The translations under genes and the position numbers were made by a program. From Sympetrum striolatum (Eukaryota > Arthropoda > Insecta > Odonata > Libellulidae), in contig OX388352.1 in NCBI GenBank assembly GCA_947579665.1, positions 36,698,216 to 36,762,215 on the forward strand: a stretch of 64,000 bases of DNA, read 5' to 3'. Within the stretch, counting starts at the first letter, position 1. Each line of letters opens with the position of its first letter. The notes under the pieces were generated by a model. It saw only the letters and a list, made by a program, of their open reading frames with translations. It ran no database searches and was not told the DNA's origin. Positions 1 through 9,624 of this stretch are shown piece after piece.

Positions 1-5
1 TTCAC

Positions 6-1214
6 CTAATCCGTGTGTCCTAAGGGTGAATCTGCATCGGCGAAGACATCTGTCGATTCCGCAATTAACTCCTCAAGGGATGATCTCGCCTCTCCCGGTA
101 CGTTCGTATAATCAAACAAGGAGGACAGATCACATTTTCCATTCGACTCGGGCCACATTTCAGATTCCCTCCCTTCTATTACTTGTAGGGAATTGATTCT
201 ACTGCCTTCGTTGAAGCAGTCGACTAGTATCGGAGTTCTTCGTCTCAAAATTTGTAGGTTGTTAGTAAAGTTTGCCAACAAAACGGGTGCGGTTCCTTTA
301 TCTGACATTTTTGCAAGTACACTCATTGCCGCCACGTGTTGATCCTTTTCAATGACGCAGATTTCCCTTCCCTTGAGGTCTTCGTTTATCGCTTTGCGGA
401 GGATAATAGAGTATGGAGGTAACGTAACTTTATCTACGAGTCTTAGCACGGTCCCGGTTCCACTTTCATCGTCTAATTTTGATTTCTCAATCAGCCTATC
501 TGTTTTATGCATCGGGATCCTGTCGACCTGAGATGATGCGTCCTCCAGGGAGAATGTGGTAATGCCTGAGTTACCCCTATCCAACGGAAGTGTTGGCATG
601 ACACTACTTTCACCTTCTGCCCTATCGGCACGCACATCCCTTTCGCTCCGTGATCCTCCCGGTTGCATCATAAAGGGGGTGGGCTGCAAAACTTCGGCGG
701 TGCACCCGTTTTCCTCCAAATTTCCTATCTGTTTTATGCATCGGGATCCTGTCGACCTGAGATGATGCGTCCTCCAGGGAGAATGTGGTAATGCTTGAGT
801 TACCCCTATCCAACGGAAGTGTTGGCATGACACTACTTTCACCTTCTGCCCTATCGGCACGCATATCCCTTTCGCTCCGTGATCCTCCCGGTTGCATCGT
901 AAAGTGGATGGGCTACAAAACTTCGGCGGTGCACTCGTTTTCCTCCAAATTTCAAATTTCGTCAATTTTGGACGACACATTATCGCGACATCATCCTCAC
1001 GCCTATCTTTAATGATAACTTCTTCCCAATTATCCTTTGGAGAGAGCGGAGGGATGCCTGAGTCACCCCTGTCCAACGAAACCGTTGGCGCAACATCAAC
1101 CTCACGCCTCTCTCTAATGATAACTCCTTCCCATGCATTTCCGGGGTACATGGTCGTTGAAATAATCTGCAAATCCTCGCCCGCGCCCACGTGGCTGAAT
1201 TTCTCTTTACTCAC
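6..1214 (-). pseudogene. LTR-retrotransposon pol segment between protease and RT
   Basis: An open frame of 402 codons starting at GTG, so the start is arbitrary. The last third (VLLANFTNNLQILRRRTPI, then SSLEELIAESTDVFADADS, then LGHTD) has the shape of the linker just before reverse transcriptase in Ty3/gypsy polyproteins, which usually reads 'll.e..dvF....lG.t'. A stop follows where RT should begin. The first two thirds are low-complexity peptide repeats (PLDRGNSGI, SLDRGDSGI, WEEVIIKDRRED, WEGVIIRERREVD) of about 35 residues. The frame survives only because a 229-bp tandem duplication happens to be open in two frames. It is a decayed fragment. Confidence 0.65.
495..952. repeat. 229-bp tandem duplication inside the pol fragment
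   Basis: Two near-identical copies, 495-723 and 724-952. Landmarks recur exactly 229 bp apart: CCTATCTGTTTTATGCATCG at 495 and 724, and the AATGC of GTGGTAATGC at 561 and 790. Since 229 is not a multiple of three, the copies are translated in different frames. Only a few substitutions separate them, so the duplication is recent compared with the decay of the element. Confidence 0.92.
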
Positions 1215-1374
1215 AGGAACCGCTTAATAAATGTCCGGAGGCACTGCTAACCTGTCTGTCGTATGGATGAATAGGCAGTTTATCGAATGGAAATTTTCCC
1301 TTATTTATAACCGTGATCGCTGCCCCCGTGTCGATTAAAAATCGGTGTTTTATCCAGGACGTTCGCAGCGATCA
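1207..1374 (-). pseudogene. retroviral-type aspartic protease remnant
   Basis: The minus-strand frame gives HRFLIDTGAAITVINKGKF followed by about 25 residues to a stop at 1207-1209. LIDTGA.(I/V)(S/T)(V/L)I is the active-site signature of retropepsins encoded by LTR retrotransposons (codons at 1321-1335). Upstream in the same frame are several stops, and the downstream pol ORF is in another frame, so the protease-pol fusion is broken. About half of a normal domain is recognisable. Confidence 0.75.
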
Positions 1375-2119
1375 CCACGCCAGCCTTTGGTATGATGGCA
1401 TGTTATTGTCAAGGTTTCTAGAAACCTATCGACCGATGTTGCGTCCCGCCGCTAAAAGACGGAATAAAATAAACATGATTCCCTAGTGCAGATGCGGGTG
1501 TTCTCGTCTGCGGGGTGGTACCTCCTGACTAACCTCGTCTGACGGGGATGGTGAATTACCAATCACATTGATAGTGGATGAGAAATTAAGTAACGGAGAT
1601 TGCGAATGGAACAGGCCGAGAGCACACTGATTAAAGAAGGGGTATGATGAACAATACATGGCGATAGCGAAAAACACGAACAAAACCAACACAGAAAATC
1701 AACACAAAAACTATCACTACGGCACACAAGTAAAATCAAAATGAGAACAACAAAAAAATACGATATTAAAATAAAGAACCAAGTTTGAGATACTCCTTGT
1801 GAAAGAATAAATCTATGAAATTGAGAAGCAAAGACTAAACAATTGGTTCTACGCCCAATGGTTACAATGTCAATGAATACAACGATGGAATCCAATTAAA
1901 TGTATTAAATTTAATTAACATTAAGAACGAAAATGGATGGAGATGCAAATCAGGTCAAACATTTAAAAAAAATTAACCTGAACCAAAGGGAAAGACGCTC
2001 GCAGCACATATTAAGACTTAGACACAATATGGTTAATGTGCGGGCGGAAGCCTTAACAAACAGAGCGTTCGAACCAGAAATAATCATGTTATTTAAAGTA
2101 AAGCAAAAATGATTGAAAA
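1375..2119. other. LTR-element interior without recognisable gag
   Basis: On the minus strand gag would be expected here. Only short ORFs interrupted by stops are present, with no CCHC zinc knuckle and no capsid-like sequence. The region is either a heavily decayed or deleted gag, or the element was a non-autonomous derivative. Confidence 0.5.
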
Positions 2120-2430
2120 GGAACAGCATCCGAACCGCATAAAAACATGAACGGGAGCAAATGAATTCATAAAAACATAAACAGAAGCAAATAAAGATTC
2201 GAGTTCGTACCGCATAAAAAAAACGAACGGGAGCGAATGAAGATTCGAGTTCGGACCGCTTAAAAACATGAACGGAAGCAAATGAATTCATAAAAACATG
2301 AACAAGAGCAAAGGAAGATTCGAGTTCGTACCGCTTAAAAACATGAATGGGAGAAAATGAATAGTTGAGTTCGTACCGCTTAAAAACATGAATGGGAGAA
2401 AATGAATAGTTGAGTTCGTACCGCTTAAAA
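2120..2430 (-). repeat. 45-46 bp tandem repeats in the retroelement leader
   Basis: The motif GAGTTCGTACCGC (one variant has GG for GT) recurs at 2201, 2247, 2322, 2367 and 2412, giving spacings of 46, 75, 45 and 45 bp. A shorter 29-30 bp subunit accounts for the 75-bp step. Each unit also contains AAAAACATGAA. The array begins immediately 3' of the primer-binding site, in the leader of the LTR element. A 164-codon minus-strand ORF across it is only a translation of the repeat. Confidence 0.85.
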
Positions 2431-2443
2431 ACACCTGACACCA
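2431..2443 (-). other. retrotransposon primer-binding site
   Basis: The minus strand reads TGGTGTCAGGTGT, separated from the LTR terminus by two bases. TGGTGTCAG is the usual start of a minus-strand primer site matching the 3' end of a leucine-type tRNA. Position and sequence together fix the orientation of the element; which tRNA is used is inference. Confidence 0.65.
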
Positions 2444-2445
2444 AT

Positions 2446-3097
2446 TGTCGTAGCGGTTGGTCGACTTTAGGAATTGAATGAAAATATACTTTTTGATGAT
2501 AATAATCATTTTATTTTTCTTACGATTATGGTGACTCGATCTGTTGGGGAACGGAAGAAGCCCTTACGGGGTTGGTCGGATGCGGGGAATCCCGGCCGAA
2601 GTCTTTGGGTAGACTCGGTCAGCCAGGGTGGGTTTAGATGCTGGGAATCCCGGCCGAAGTCTTTAGGCAGACTCGGTCAGCCGGGGTGGGTTGAGAAGCG
2701 GGGAACCCCGGCCGAAGTCTTTGGGCAGACTCGGTCAGCCGGGGGTCGCTCTCACTTGCCGAAGTCTGTAGGCAGACACTGTCAGCTAGCGAGAGCGAGG
2801 GACGCTCTGATTTTCCCTAAAAATCCACGGGCTCATATACTGAGTCCGGTCAAAGGATTGTGACGTGGAAGCGTCTAGAGCAATGCTTGGAAACAGTGCA
2901 CGCGTCTGTGCAGCGGCCCTAAGGAGCAACTCCTAGCGTCCGCCCCTAGGCGCCGCAATAAATCGTCCCGTAGTGGATATGGCGTTCTTTCCCTCACGGA
3001 CGCGTGCGAGACCCATGCTTCAATCGCCTCGCCTCCTCCGACCGTACTCGTATAGCCCGTCGTAATTGTGCCCGTCGTAATCTTGACGATTACGACA
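2446..3097 (-). mobile_element. long terminal repeat (652 bp)
   Basis: The LTR is bounded by TGTCGTA at 2446-2452 and TACGACA at 3091-3097, a perfect 7-bp terminal inverted repeat of the TG...CA type. The primer-binding site lies 2 bp inside. It contains a GC-rich 47-58 bp tandem array. Outside it, ATGTG (3098-3102) would be one target-site duplicate. The partner LTR is not in the window, so direct LTR comparison is impossible. Confidence 0.8.
2575..2795. repeat. GC-rich tandem array within the LTR
   Basis: CCGGCCGAAGTCTTT recurs at 2592, 2650 and 2708 (58-bp period), and a diverged fourth unit (GCCGAAGTCTGTAGGCAGAC) begins at 2758. Each unit also has GACTCGGTCAGCC. Variable-number repeats in the U3/R part of LTRs are common; no function is claimed. 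Confidence 0.88.
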
Positions 3098-3102
3098 ATG
3101 TG

Positions 3103-3892
3103 ACTGACCAACCTCGAACGGTCCCACTAAATATTGTGGTCCGGTTGGTCCTTTTGGATAAAGAGACCCAGAGGGCCCCGTAAAATACTGTGATCCAGTG
3201 CAGTACTGCATTCTGGATGAGGAGGGGTGGTTCAGGGAGCTGCTTGGCCATTTAATTGTTTTTAGCAAGCTCATTATCTGAATTTTTGCCTCCATTTTTT
3301 GGAAATCGTCCGTGGATTTTTATATTGGTACTATTGACAGGGAGAAATTAATATCCTCATCCGTTTCAGTAGGATCCTTTTTTTATTTTCTAATATTTTC
3401 AGAAGTGACTCCTCGAAACTTTCCTTTCTATGAGTTCGCTTACGGCGCACAATCAATCCCCTTTCAACTTCTTCTATTTCCATCTCCTCCTCTGAGTCAC
3501 GTTGTTCCTTCTGTAAGTTACTCCTAGTATCCCTGTTATCAACGGATGGGAGGAGAAACATAAGTTTATCAAAATATATGTATTTACGTCGTTTCTGCGC
3601 TCCCTGCCCTGACTGATTACTTTTCTGTGCTCTCAGTTCTCTTGTAAAACAGTTTCGCAGACTATTCCACTTCTTTTGAAGTTCCATACCTGAAAAGATA
3701 ACGGATATATAAATACTTTAAGTAATTGTTACTACGGTAGCCAAAAATAGAATATCTCCTTGAGCTAAAACTTAAAATCCAACAGATAACCGTGTGTTTT
3801 TTCATGAACGAAATAAATAGGTTTTCATCTATACTACGAGATTTTTTTAGCACATGAAAACAGTAGTATGTTCTGGATTTACTTTTGGGCAC
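3103..3892 (-). pseudogene. MADF-BESS protein of a PIF/Harbinger element, frameshifted
   Basis: Pieces in two or more minus-strand frames assemble in order. At 3892-3690 there is a MADF-like start (IDENLFISFMKKHTVI). At 3687-3331 comes WNSLRNCFTRELRAQ, then a basic stretch, YFDKLMFLLP and an acidic/basic linker. At 3350-3245 there is a BESS-like stretch (FSLSIVPIYKN, then KIQIMSLLKTI). PIF/Harbinger transposons typically encode such a MYB/MADF DNA-binding protein next to the transposase. At least two frameshifts break it, and the LTR element interrupts its 3' end at 3097. Confidence 0.7.
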
Positions 3893-4027
3893 GTCATTAA
3901 ATTAAAGAAACGAAGAACTTTGAATCTTTTCCACGAGGAAAAGTTACAAAATTATTAGCTCAGTTTATTTATCATCCACTCATTCCATAAGTAGGTAAAT
4001 TATGTAGTGATTTCTATTCATTCACAG

Positions 4028-4489
4028 GTACCTATCAACAGGAATTTCGTTTAAGGCTTTGTCCTTTGAGTATCTGATTGCACCTTCCACTCTTCGATCG
4101 ATTGTGAAAGATTCCTGTGAGAAGATTTGGCAAAGACTGCAGCCAATTTACATGCCAGGAATACGAATTGAAGAAAATTGGATCGAAATTGCGAATCAGT
4201 TCAACGAACGAACTCACTTCCCAAACCTAATAGGAGCCCTTGATGGCAAACATGTAAGAATTGTAAGACCTTCAAATTCAGGCTCAAAATATTTCAACTA
4301 TAAGAAATATTTTTCCCAAGTATTGATAGCATGGGTAGATGCCGATTACAAGTTTATTTTCATTGGTGTCGGATCGCTCGGAGCAATGAGTGATTCAAAT
4401 ATTTTTAAAGCATCAAACATGGGGAAAATGTTAGACAATAATGAATTAAATAATAATAATTCACCAGGCTGCCCTACTGCCGGTTGGTG
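4028..4489 (+). pseudogene. PIF/Harbinger transposase fragment (DDE_Tnp_4, HARBI1-like)
   Basis: An open frame follows a splice-acceptor-like TTCACAG at 4021-4027. It reads YLSTGISFKALSFEYLIAPS, a helix-turn-helix-like stretch found before the catalytic core in HARBI1-type proteins, then IGALDGKHVRI (first catalytic Asp), YFSQVLIAWVDADYKFIFI (second Asp) and GAMSDSNIF. The third acidic residue and the C-terminus are missing: the frame runs into Asn codons and a stop at 4489. About 150 of some 350-400 residues remain. The opposite-strand MADF-BESS remnant is its partner gene. Confidence 0.85.
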
Positions 4490-4593
4490 AATACCACTTT
4501 CATTATTTGGCCGGAGATATTGTTGAAGCCTTCTTAGCATGGTTGAACCTGGGCTATACATCGCCTCCAACCTCCGTTAACACCCCTCCTCCA

Positions 4594-5279
4594 CGATGAG
4601 GCAATGAACTGTGGCCTTAAGCGGAACCTGAGTAAAACGGAAACCTGTCTTATCCGGAAAAAAAAAATTGGTCCCGGCGGTCGTAATTGGGTTTTACATG
4701 CTTTGTTACCCTGTATTGAACGGAAACTGTCAAACCCGGAAACGGAATTGATTCCCGGCCTGAACCTGGGCTAAGCAGAATTGTAAAAAGCAATTCCAAT
4801 TTCGATCTAAATCACTTGAGGTGACTACGAAGATGCAAAGCTTTCCCATGGGAGAGGTTATCCCAAATTATGAGCGTTCTGTCGTAAATATCATTTCAAG
4901 TGCTTCGTACTGGACAATACGTTCCTTTATCCGAATGTTTATGAGAGCCGAGACACCAAGACACAAATGCAATTAGGATTCTTGGCCACCCCTTATGCAT
5001 ACTGAGTTATTCCTTGTCCATCTCAATTTGCAGATGAATGGCTCATTATAAACATAGCAGAACAAAGGAATCATTTTTAGCTAATATGTAGGTGGGCATT
5101 TAAATTTAACCTCTTATATTAGTGGGGATTAAATCTCGGGCAGTTTACGGCGGAAAGGGATAAACATTATTGTGTAGCCTTGATCGTCTCTGAAGAAGAC
5201 GGAATCATTTTCCTACGTGCTGCTGACAGGGTAAGACCACACCAGAGTACCTTATGGAAACTGATGATTGATTTCTGCA
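4594..5279 (+). mobile_element. possible 5' region of a pogo/Tigger-like element
   Basis: At 4618-4750 there is a series of CGGAA-type words (AAGCGGAACCTG, AAAACGGAAACCTG, TATCCGGAAA, GAACGGAAACTG, CCCGGAAACGGAA) resembling the subterminal region of arthropod pogo/Tigger elements, followed about 0.5 kb later by a CENP-B-like ORF start. Exact ends were not located. Moderate-to-low confidence. Confidence 0.4.
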
Positions 5280-5379
5280 ATGCCACGCAAGGTATTAACG
5301 CTGAAAAATAAACTGGAATTGATCGAGTGCTTTGAACGAAAAGCTTTCCGTAAAGCAGGTGGTGTAAGTGTGGAAAGAC
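5280..5379 (+). pseudogene. CENP-B/pogo-type N-terminal helix-turn-helix, truncated
   Basis: ATG at 5280 opens MPRKVLTLKNKLELIECFER and about a dozen more residues. The pattern '(K/R)RK.LTL..KLE.I..(F/L)E.G' is the start of the CENP-B N-terminal DNA-binding domain of pogo/Tigger transposases. The open stretch ends at a GTAAGT splice donor (5380), after which a SINE begins. No DDE domain is seen downstream, so this is a 5' fragment. Confidence 0.5.
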
Positions 5380-5399
5380 GTAAGTTTATGAAGCAATTA

Positions 5400-5592
5400 T
5401 TTTTTATTTTATTTTTTTTATCAATCCATCACATACAGCGAAACACCAATTTACAGTGAGGTAATAACAGTAACAATAGACGAGCACATATGACCATTCC
5501 CTAACCAGAAAAATCTGGATAATCGGGATTTGAACCCTAGACCTTGGCGTTGGAGCATTGACATGCAGGTATGCTAACCGGGGCCAGTCCAA
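5400..5592 (-). repeat. tRNA-derived SINE
   Basis: On the minus strand the sequence begins near 5592 with an A-box-like TGGCCCCGGTTAGC (5586-5573), then a perfect internal B box GGTTCAAATCC (5536-5526), and ends in an A-rich tail (plus-strand T-rich run at 5400-5420). Head, internal Pol III promoter and A-rich tail at about 190 bp are those of a tRNA-derived SINE. No clear target-site duplication. Confidence 0.7.
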
Positions 5593-5599
5593 GAAGGAA

Positions 5600-8500
5600 G
5601 AGAAAATGAAGAAAGAGTTTTATAGAGGTTGGTCTTAAGAAACGTACTTCTTAATATCCCAAATAACAATAGTTTGCAAACCCGGGTCGAACATAAAACC
5701 ATCATTGCAATATGTTATTCTTGCAGAAAAACTGTTTAAGTTTGATGTTGACTGTTGAGTAGGTACCATTTGAAAGTCGACTTTATATTCAATTTACCAA
5801 AGTTTACCCGTGTGCTGAGAATTGATTTCATAACAGACTTGGTGTTTCGTACTAACTTTGATGTCCAGATTTATACCTACCTCACCTTCAACCATTACTG
5901 CAAAACAACAACGGCTATGGATGAATATTAACCATTAGAATATCCTAAGACATTAAAAAGGATTAAATGTTGCCAATTATTTATAGATTATAAGCGGCCA
6001 TTCCCTTTGAGGGGATACGGATTCAAGGAATTCAAATTCCAGGTAATGGGTCGAATTTGAAAGTGCCAACCCAAAACAGTGCTGTTTCTCTTATGTAATG
6101 AATATCAGACGCAATACAGTAATTAAATTGAGCTAAATTTCATTAATAAAACTTAAGAGTAATCTTGAGACATACGCAGTTGGTAATCTCTCCGTAGTGG
6201 TCTCACGATTATGATTTATCGATTTCTATGTTTACTGTGGAATCACTACATCAGTAATCTTGACTGTGACTTTGATGCATTAGCAATTTCAAAAGAAGTG
6301 ATCGAATTGAAATAATGAACGGAATTAATGTTGTTAGGTTTACTTGGAGGACTTATTTTTTTCAATAAAGTATTCGTGCTATATATGACCAGTTTCCTCT
6401 GAGATAAGGGTATCTCAAGCTTAAAAGAAAGAATCCGAAAGCCTTGTGGAGTTGGCAGTAAACCCAATCGGAGTAACATTAAATGAAAACCCAGTAGAGT
6501 GTAAAGTAATTGGTAATAATTTAAAAAGAAAGAAAAAAAAGGTAACCTTAACTTTGGGAGACAAGAAGACTCTGGCTGCAGCGATCTCTACGGAACATTT
6601 GCTAACTAGATATCTTATCAAAAATCTCAGAGTTTATATACAAATTTTTATCAGTGTAATGCTTTTCATATAAGCAAAGCACTTCATGTAAGTCCAGTGC
6701 TCGGGGAAAGTATTCCTAAAGTCCCTCTCCCTTAAAGGTAAGCCTAACAGATTTTCCATGTGGTGGGTCATGGACGGAGCTGAAGGCATGATTCGTAAGA
6801 TCCCTGTTCTCTTTCCAAACATTTTAATCTCGGCAAAGGCAAGTATATTTTTGAAAATAGCATCTTACTAAAAATAATGGTGGCAGGGCAGGCAGGCAGG
6901 CATTTATCGCTTTACGACTGACTTCCATAAATAATATCAAAGCGTTAACAAGAGAAATTGATTTAGTCCGATTCCGACGGTATTCTTATTAAGATGTATA
7001 ATGAATTTAAGGGTATTAATGAATTGTTTAATTCTCTAATCTCTTTGTGTTGATATAAAGAGTGAGAATAACGAATGACATTCCGTGATAATGTTCAAAA
7101 TACCCATTTAACTTTTATTCTACGCTTGTAAGTGATCTCTGGTGGAACATTAATTTTATCCACAAAGAGGTACAAAAATGAAACTATATATTAAATATAT
7201 ATTTTTTGATCCTTGGGTTCACAATAAATTAATACTGATTAGACATAGGTGTGTGCTAATTATCTATTGATTAGGCACAGTTTTCTCATGTGATTTCCGT
7301 TTCCCATTCTGAGTACACCCGAAAGTATTTGACGAAAATACGAAGCGGATTCTCAACAGATTTAAGGAATCCACTGATGTCATACGGGCAAGCAGTTTGA
7401 AAGATACAACTAAAAACGTATTCCGGAAACCGAATGGGAATAAAATACGTATGATTTACCGTCAAAATTTTCGTAATGCTTCGTTGAGTACAAATTTTTT
7501 ATGAGCTGCGGTAATATGGCTTTGTAGAAATGCATGCAGATTTGCTTTCTCATCGTGAGAGAATCATTTCAATTCAATTTTAAGGAATCCTTCACCATCC
7601 GAATTCATCAAAATTTTGTCCATCACACATTATATCAATAACTCAAATGGAATCGCGTACAAATCATTAGTTAGATCAACACTGGAACACGGTGCAACGT
7701 TTTGAGATACTCAAGCAATAACACTGATTAAAAAAGATGAGATGCTACAGATAACAGCCGTAAAATATGTTAAGAATAATTGCAAAAGAACTTCAAGTGT
7801 ACTTAAAATGTTAGAAAAGCTAGGTTAGGAAACTTTAGAATACAGAAGGAAAATTTATAGGTTAGGAAGCTTTTACAACGCATATACAGCACGGGCAGAA
7901 AAAAACATAGTTGTAAAATTTACCCCCCTCTCAAAGGAATAAAACTGCTAAATTCCTTATCCTCAATAGAACAGTGAGTCAATGGAACTCTCTCCCTGCA
8001 GACATACTTGAGCCATTTCCTCCCCAAGGGCGTACCCACAAGGAAAAGTGAATTCAATTGTAATAGATGATACCTAAATTCAGTTATGATTGGCTGATTT
8101 TCTGAGATTCCTTGTGATGTAGTCCATGAGGTTTTGAATCATATAAATACATTTTTACGGGATGGGATAATATACGTAAATTTTGAATTATATACATTTC
8201 TTGACTTCTGTCAGAGGGAGGTTTTCCAAGAGGTTTCTCTCCTTTCATGACCGAATGCCTGACCTGTATTGTGTTTACCCCTCAATTTCCACCATAATTA
8301 GAATAGGACAATTTTTATCTTTCTTGACCATGTACGACTATATGTATGCATACCTGTACAATATGTCATGTATAAACACTCCCAACTGACTTTTTATCTT
8401 ATGTTAGTGCTCGTGTAATAATAATTTTATCATCTCGCACATTCCGTTAGAATAGCTTTCGACTATATTTCGAATATGTAACCTGCATACGAATGGTTGG

Positions 8501-9370
8501 GAAATACTTTGCGACATAAGCCCACCTTTAATGAACATTGATTGGAAAAAATGAAATGACCGCCGAGATTCGAAGCTGGATTAATTTTAGCTAGAAGTGA
8601 ATTCAGAGTGATGAGCAGACATGTTGTTTGTTTAGTTCCATGTCTCGCCGTAAAGCATCAATGGCAACGATGTATTGATTTACCGTAGATTCGGAGGATT
8701 GGTCCGCTTTAGGGTGCGTAACGCTTATAGATGCGCAGGTGAGAAAGGCGTACAAATATATCCAGATGTGATTTAGACTTGTTTCATAAATGCTTGAAAT
8801 CAAATTGTGGATAAGAAGGTTTTTTCTTTGAATAGTATGTAAGGTACTTAATAACAACAATAACAATAATTAGTATTACTTATTTATCACATATAGGTTA
8901 AAAAGAACCCAATTCCATGTGATTTGATAAATTGAAAAATAATAGATTAGTTAAATAAAAAAAGCATATTCAAAAAACAGATAAAAAATACACAAAAAAC
9001 GGAAAAAATTCAATTTTCTAAAACTTTTATCCAAAGTAGTATGTATCTAAATATGATATTCATGGAGATATTTTGCAAAAACGGAAATTTGCTTCGAAGA
9101 ATAAAGCTCGACTTCCGGTTAACTGATTTACTCCAAAAACTAATCAACTCTGACAGCACCCACCACAGTGCTATATATGAAGTTTAGTATTGATACAATT
9201 AATAGTTTTTACGTTAGAGCATCCACAATCACACACACACAGACATCATTCCGAAAATGGTCAAAATGTGTTCTAGGGACCCCAAAACATGTATTTCCGT
9301 TGAAATCTCGAAGTTGATTTTTTCATGAAAACAATACTTTCTCTATACTACGTATATGGAGAAAGTAAAA
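5600..9370. other. AT-rich intergenic DNA, no gene recognised
   Basis: Only short chance ORFs (under 90 codons). I see no splice-bounded exon, transposase motif or RNA gene. The one marked feature is a (GGCA)n microsatellite at 6882-6903. Confidence 0.5.
6882..6903. repeat. (GGCA)n microsatellite
   Basis: Four to five units of GGCA with one imperfect unit at the start. Confidence 0.85.
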
Positions 9371-9380
9371 ACGGGTGGAA

Positions 9381-9552
9381 AAAGCTGGTCATAGTCGCCC
9401 CACTACAGTGAGTAACTATGTACTCTGCACACTCTGCGAATGTACAACAGTTCGGGCAGGCAAGGAGGGCAATGTGCCTGATCATGCCTCAGCCTACTTG
9501 AGCCATGGGCACGCCTGCTCACGATTTGGACGAAGGAGGCTTCGGACCAGCT
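9381..9552 (-). ncRNA. Y RNA / stem-bulge-RNA-like Pol III gene, locus 1
   Basis: The minus-strand RNA would start with AGCUGGUCCGAAGCCUC (9552) and end GGGGCGACUAUGACCAGC followed by TTTTT (9385-9381), about 170 nt. The ends pair perfectly (AGCUGGUC with GACCAGCU). After an internal loop (CGAA opposite GACUAU), GCCUC pairs with GGGGC. The 5' end resembles vertebrate Y RNAs. The loop is longer than in loci 5 and 8 (an extra stretch containing CATGGCTCAAGTAGGC). Promoter elements are correctly spaced upstream, and the terminator is intact, so this copy could be active. Function (Ro60 binding, RNA quality control, replication) is inference from the family. Confidence 0.72.
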
Positions 9553-9577
9553 ACGAGAGGAGATTCAATCGATACAG

Positions 9578-9618
9578 TATATATACTCGGTGCACCTGGA
9601 AAATGTAGTTCACGATGA
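9578..9618 (-). promoter_or_regulatory. Pol III type-3 promoter (PSE-like + TATA), locus 1
   Basis: Minus strand: TCATCGTGAACTACATTTT starting at 9618, then TATATATA at 9585-9578. The spacing from element to TATA is 33 nt, and from TATA to RNA start 33 nt, close to the other loci and to U6-type promoters. Confidence 0.7.
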
Positions 9619-9624
9619 CTTAAT

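Larger units (their letters stand above)
1..3097 (-). mobile_element. Ty3/gypsy-like LTR retrotransposon, decayed, cut by window edge
   Basis: Read on the minus strand the order is LTR (3097-2446), primer-binding site (2443-2431), repeat-rich leader (about 2430-2120), a stretch without a recognisable gag, an aspartic protease remnant (DTGA) and a pre-RT pol segment ending near position 6. RT, integrase and the second LTR would lie left of the window. The element is inactive here: stop codons, a frameshift between protease and pol, an internal 229-bp duplication and no gag ORF. It sits inside the MADF-BESS gene of a PIF/Harbinger remnant, so it is younger than that. Superfamily is inferred from protease plus pre-RT sequence; BEL/Pao is the main alternative. 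Confidence 0.75.

Noticed and set aside
1950..2444. 164-codon minus-strand ORF with FKRYELNYSFSPIHVFKRYE repeats
   Set aside because: Pure translation of the leader tandem repeat.
9375..9608. 77-codon plus-strand ORF
   Set aside because: It is the antisense of Y-like locus 1 and its promoter.
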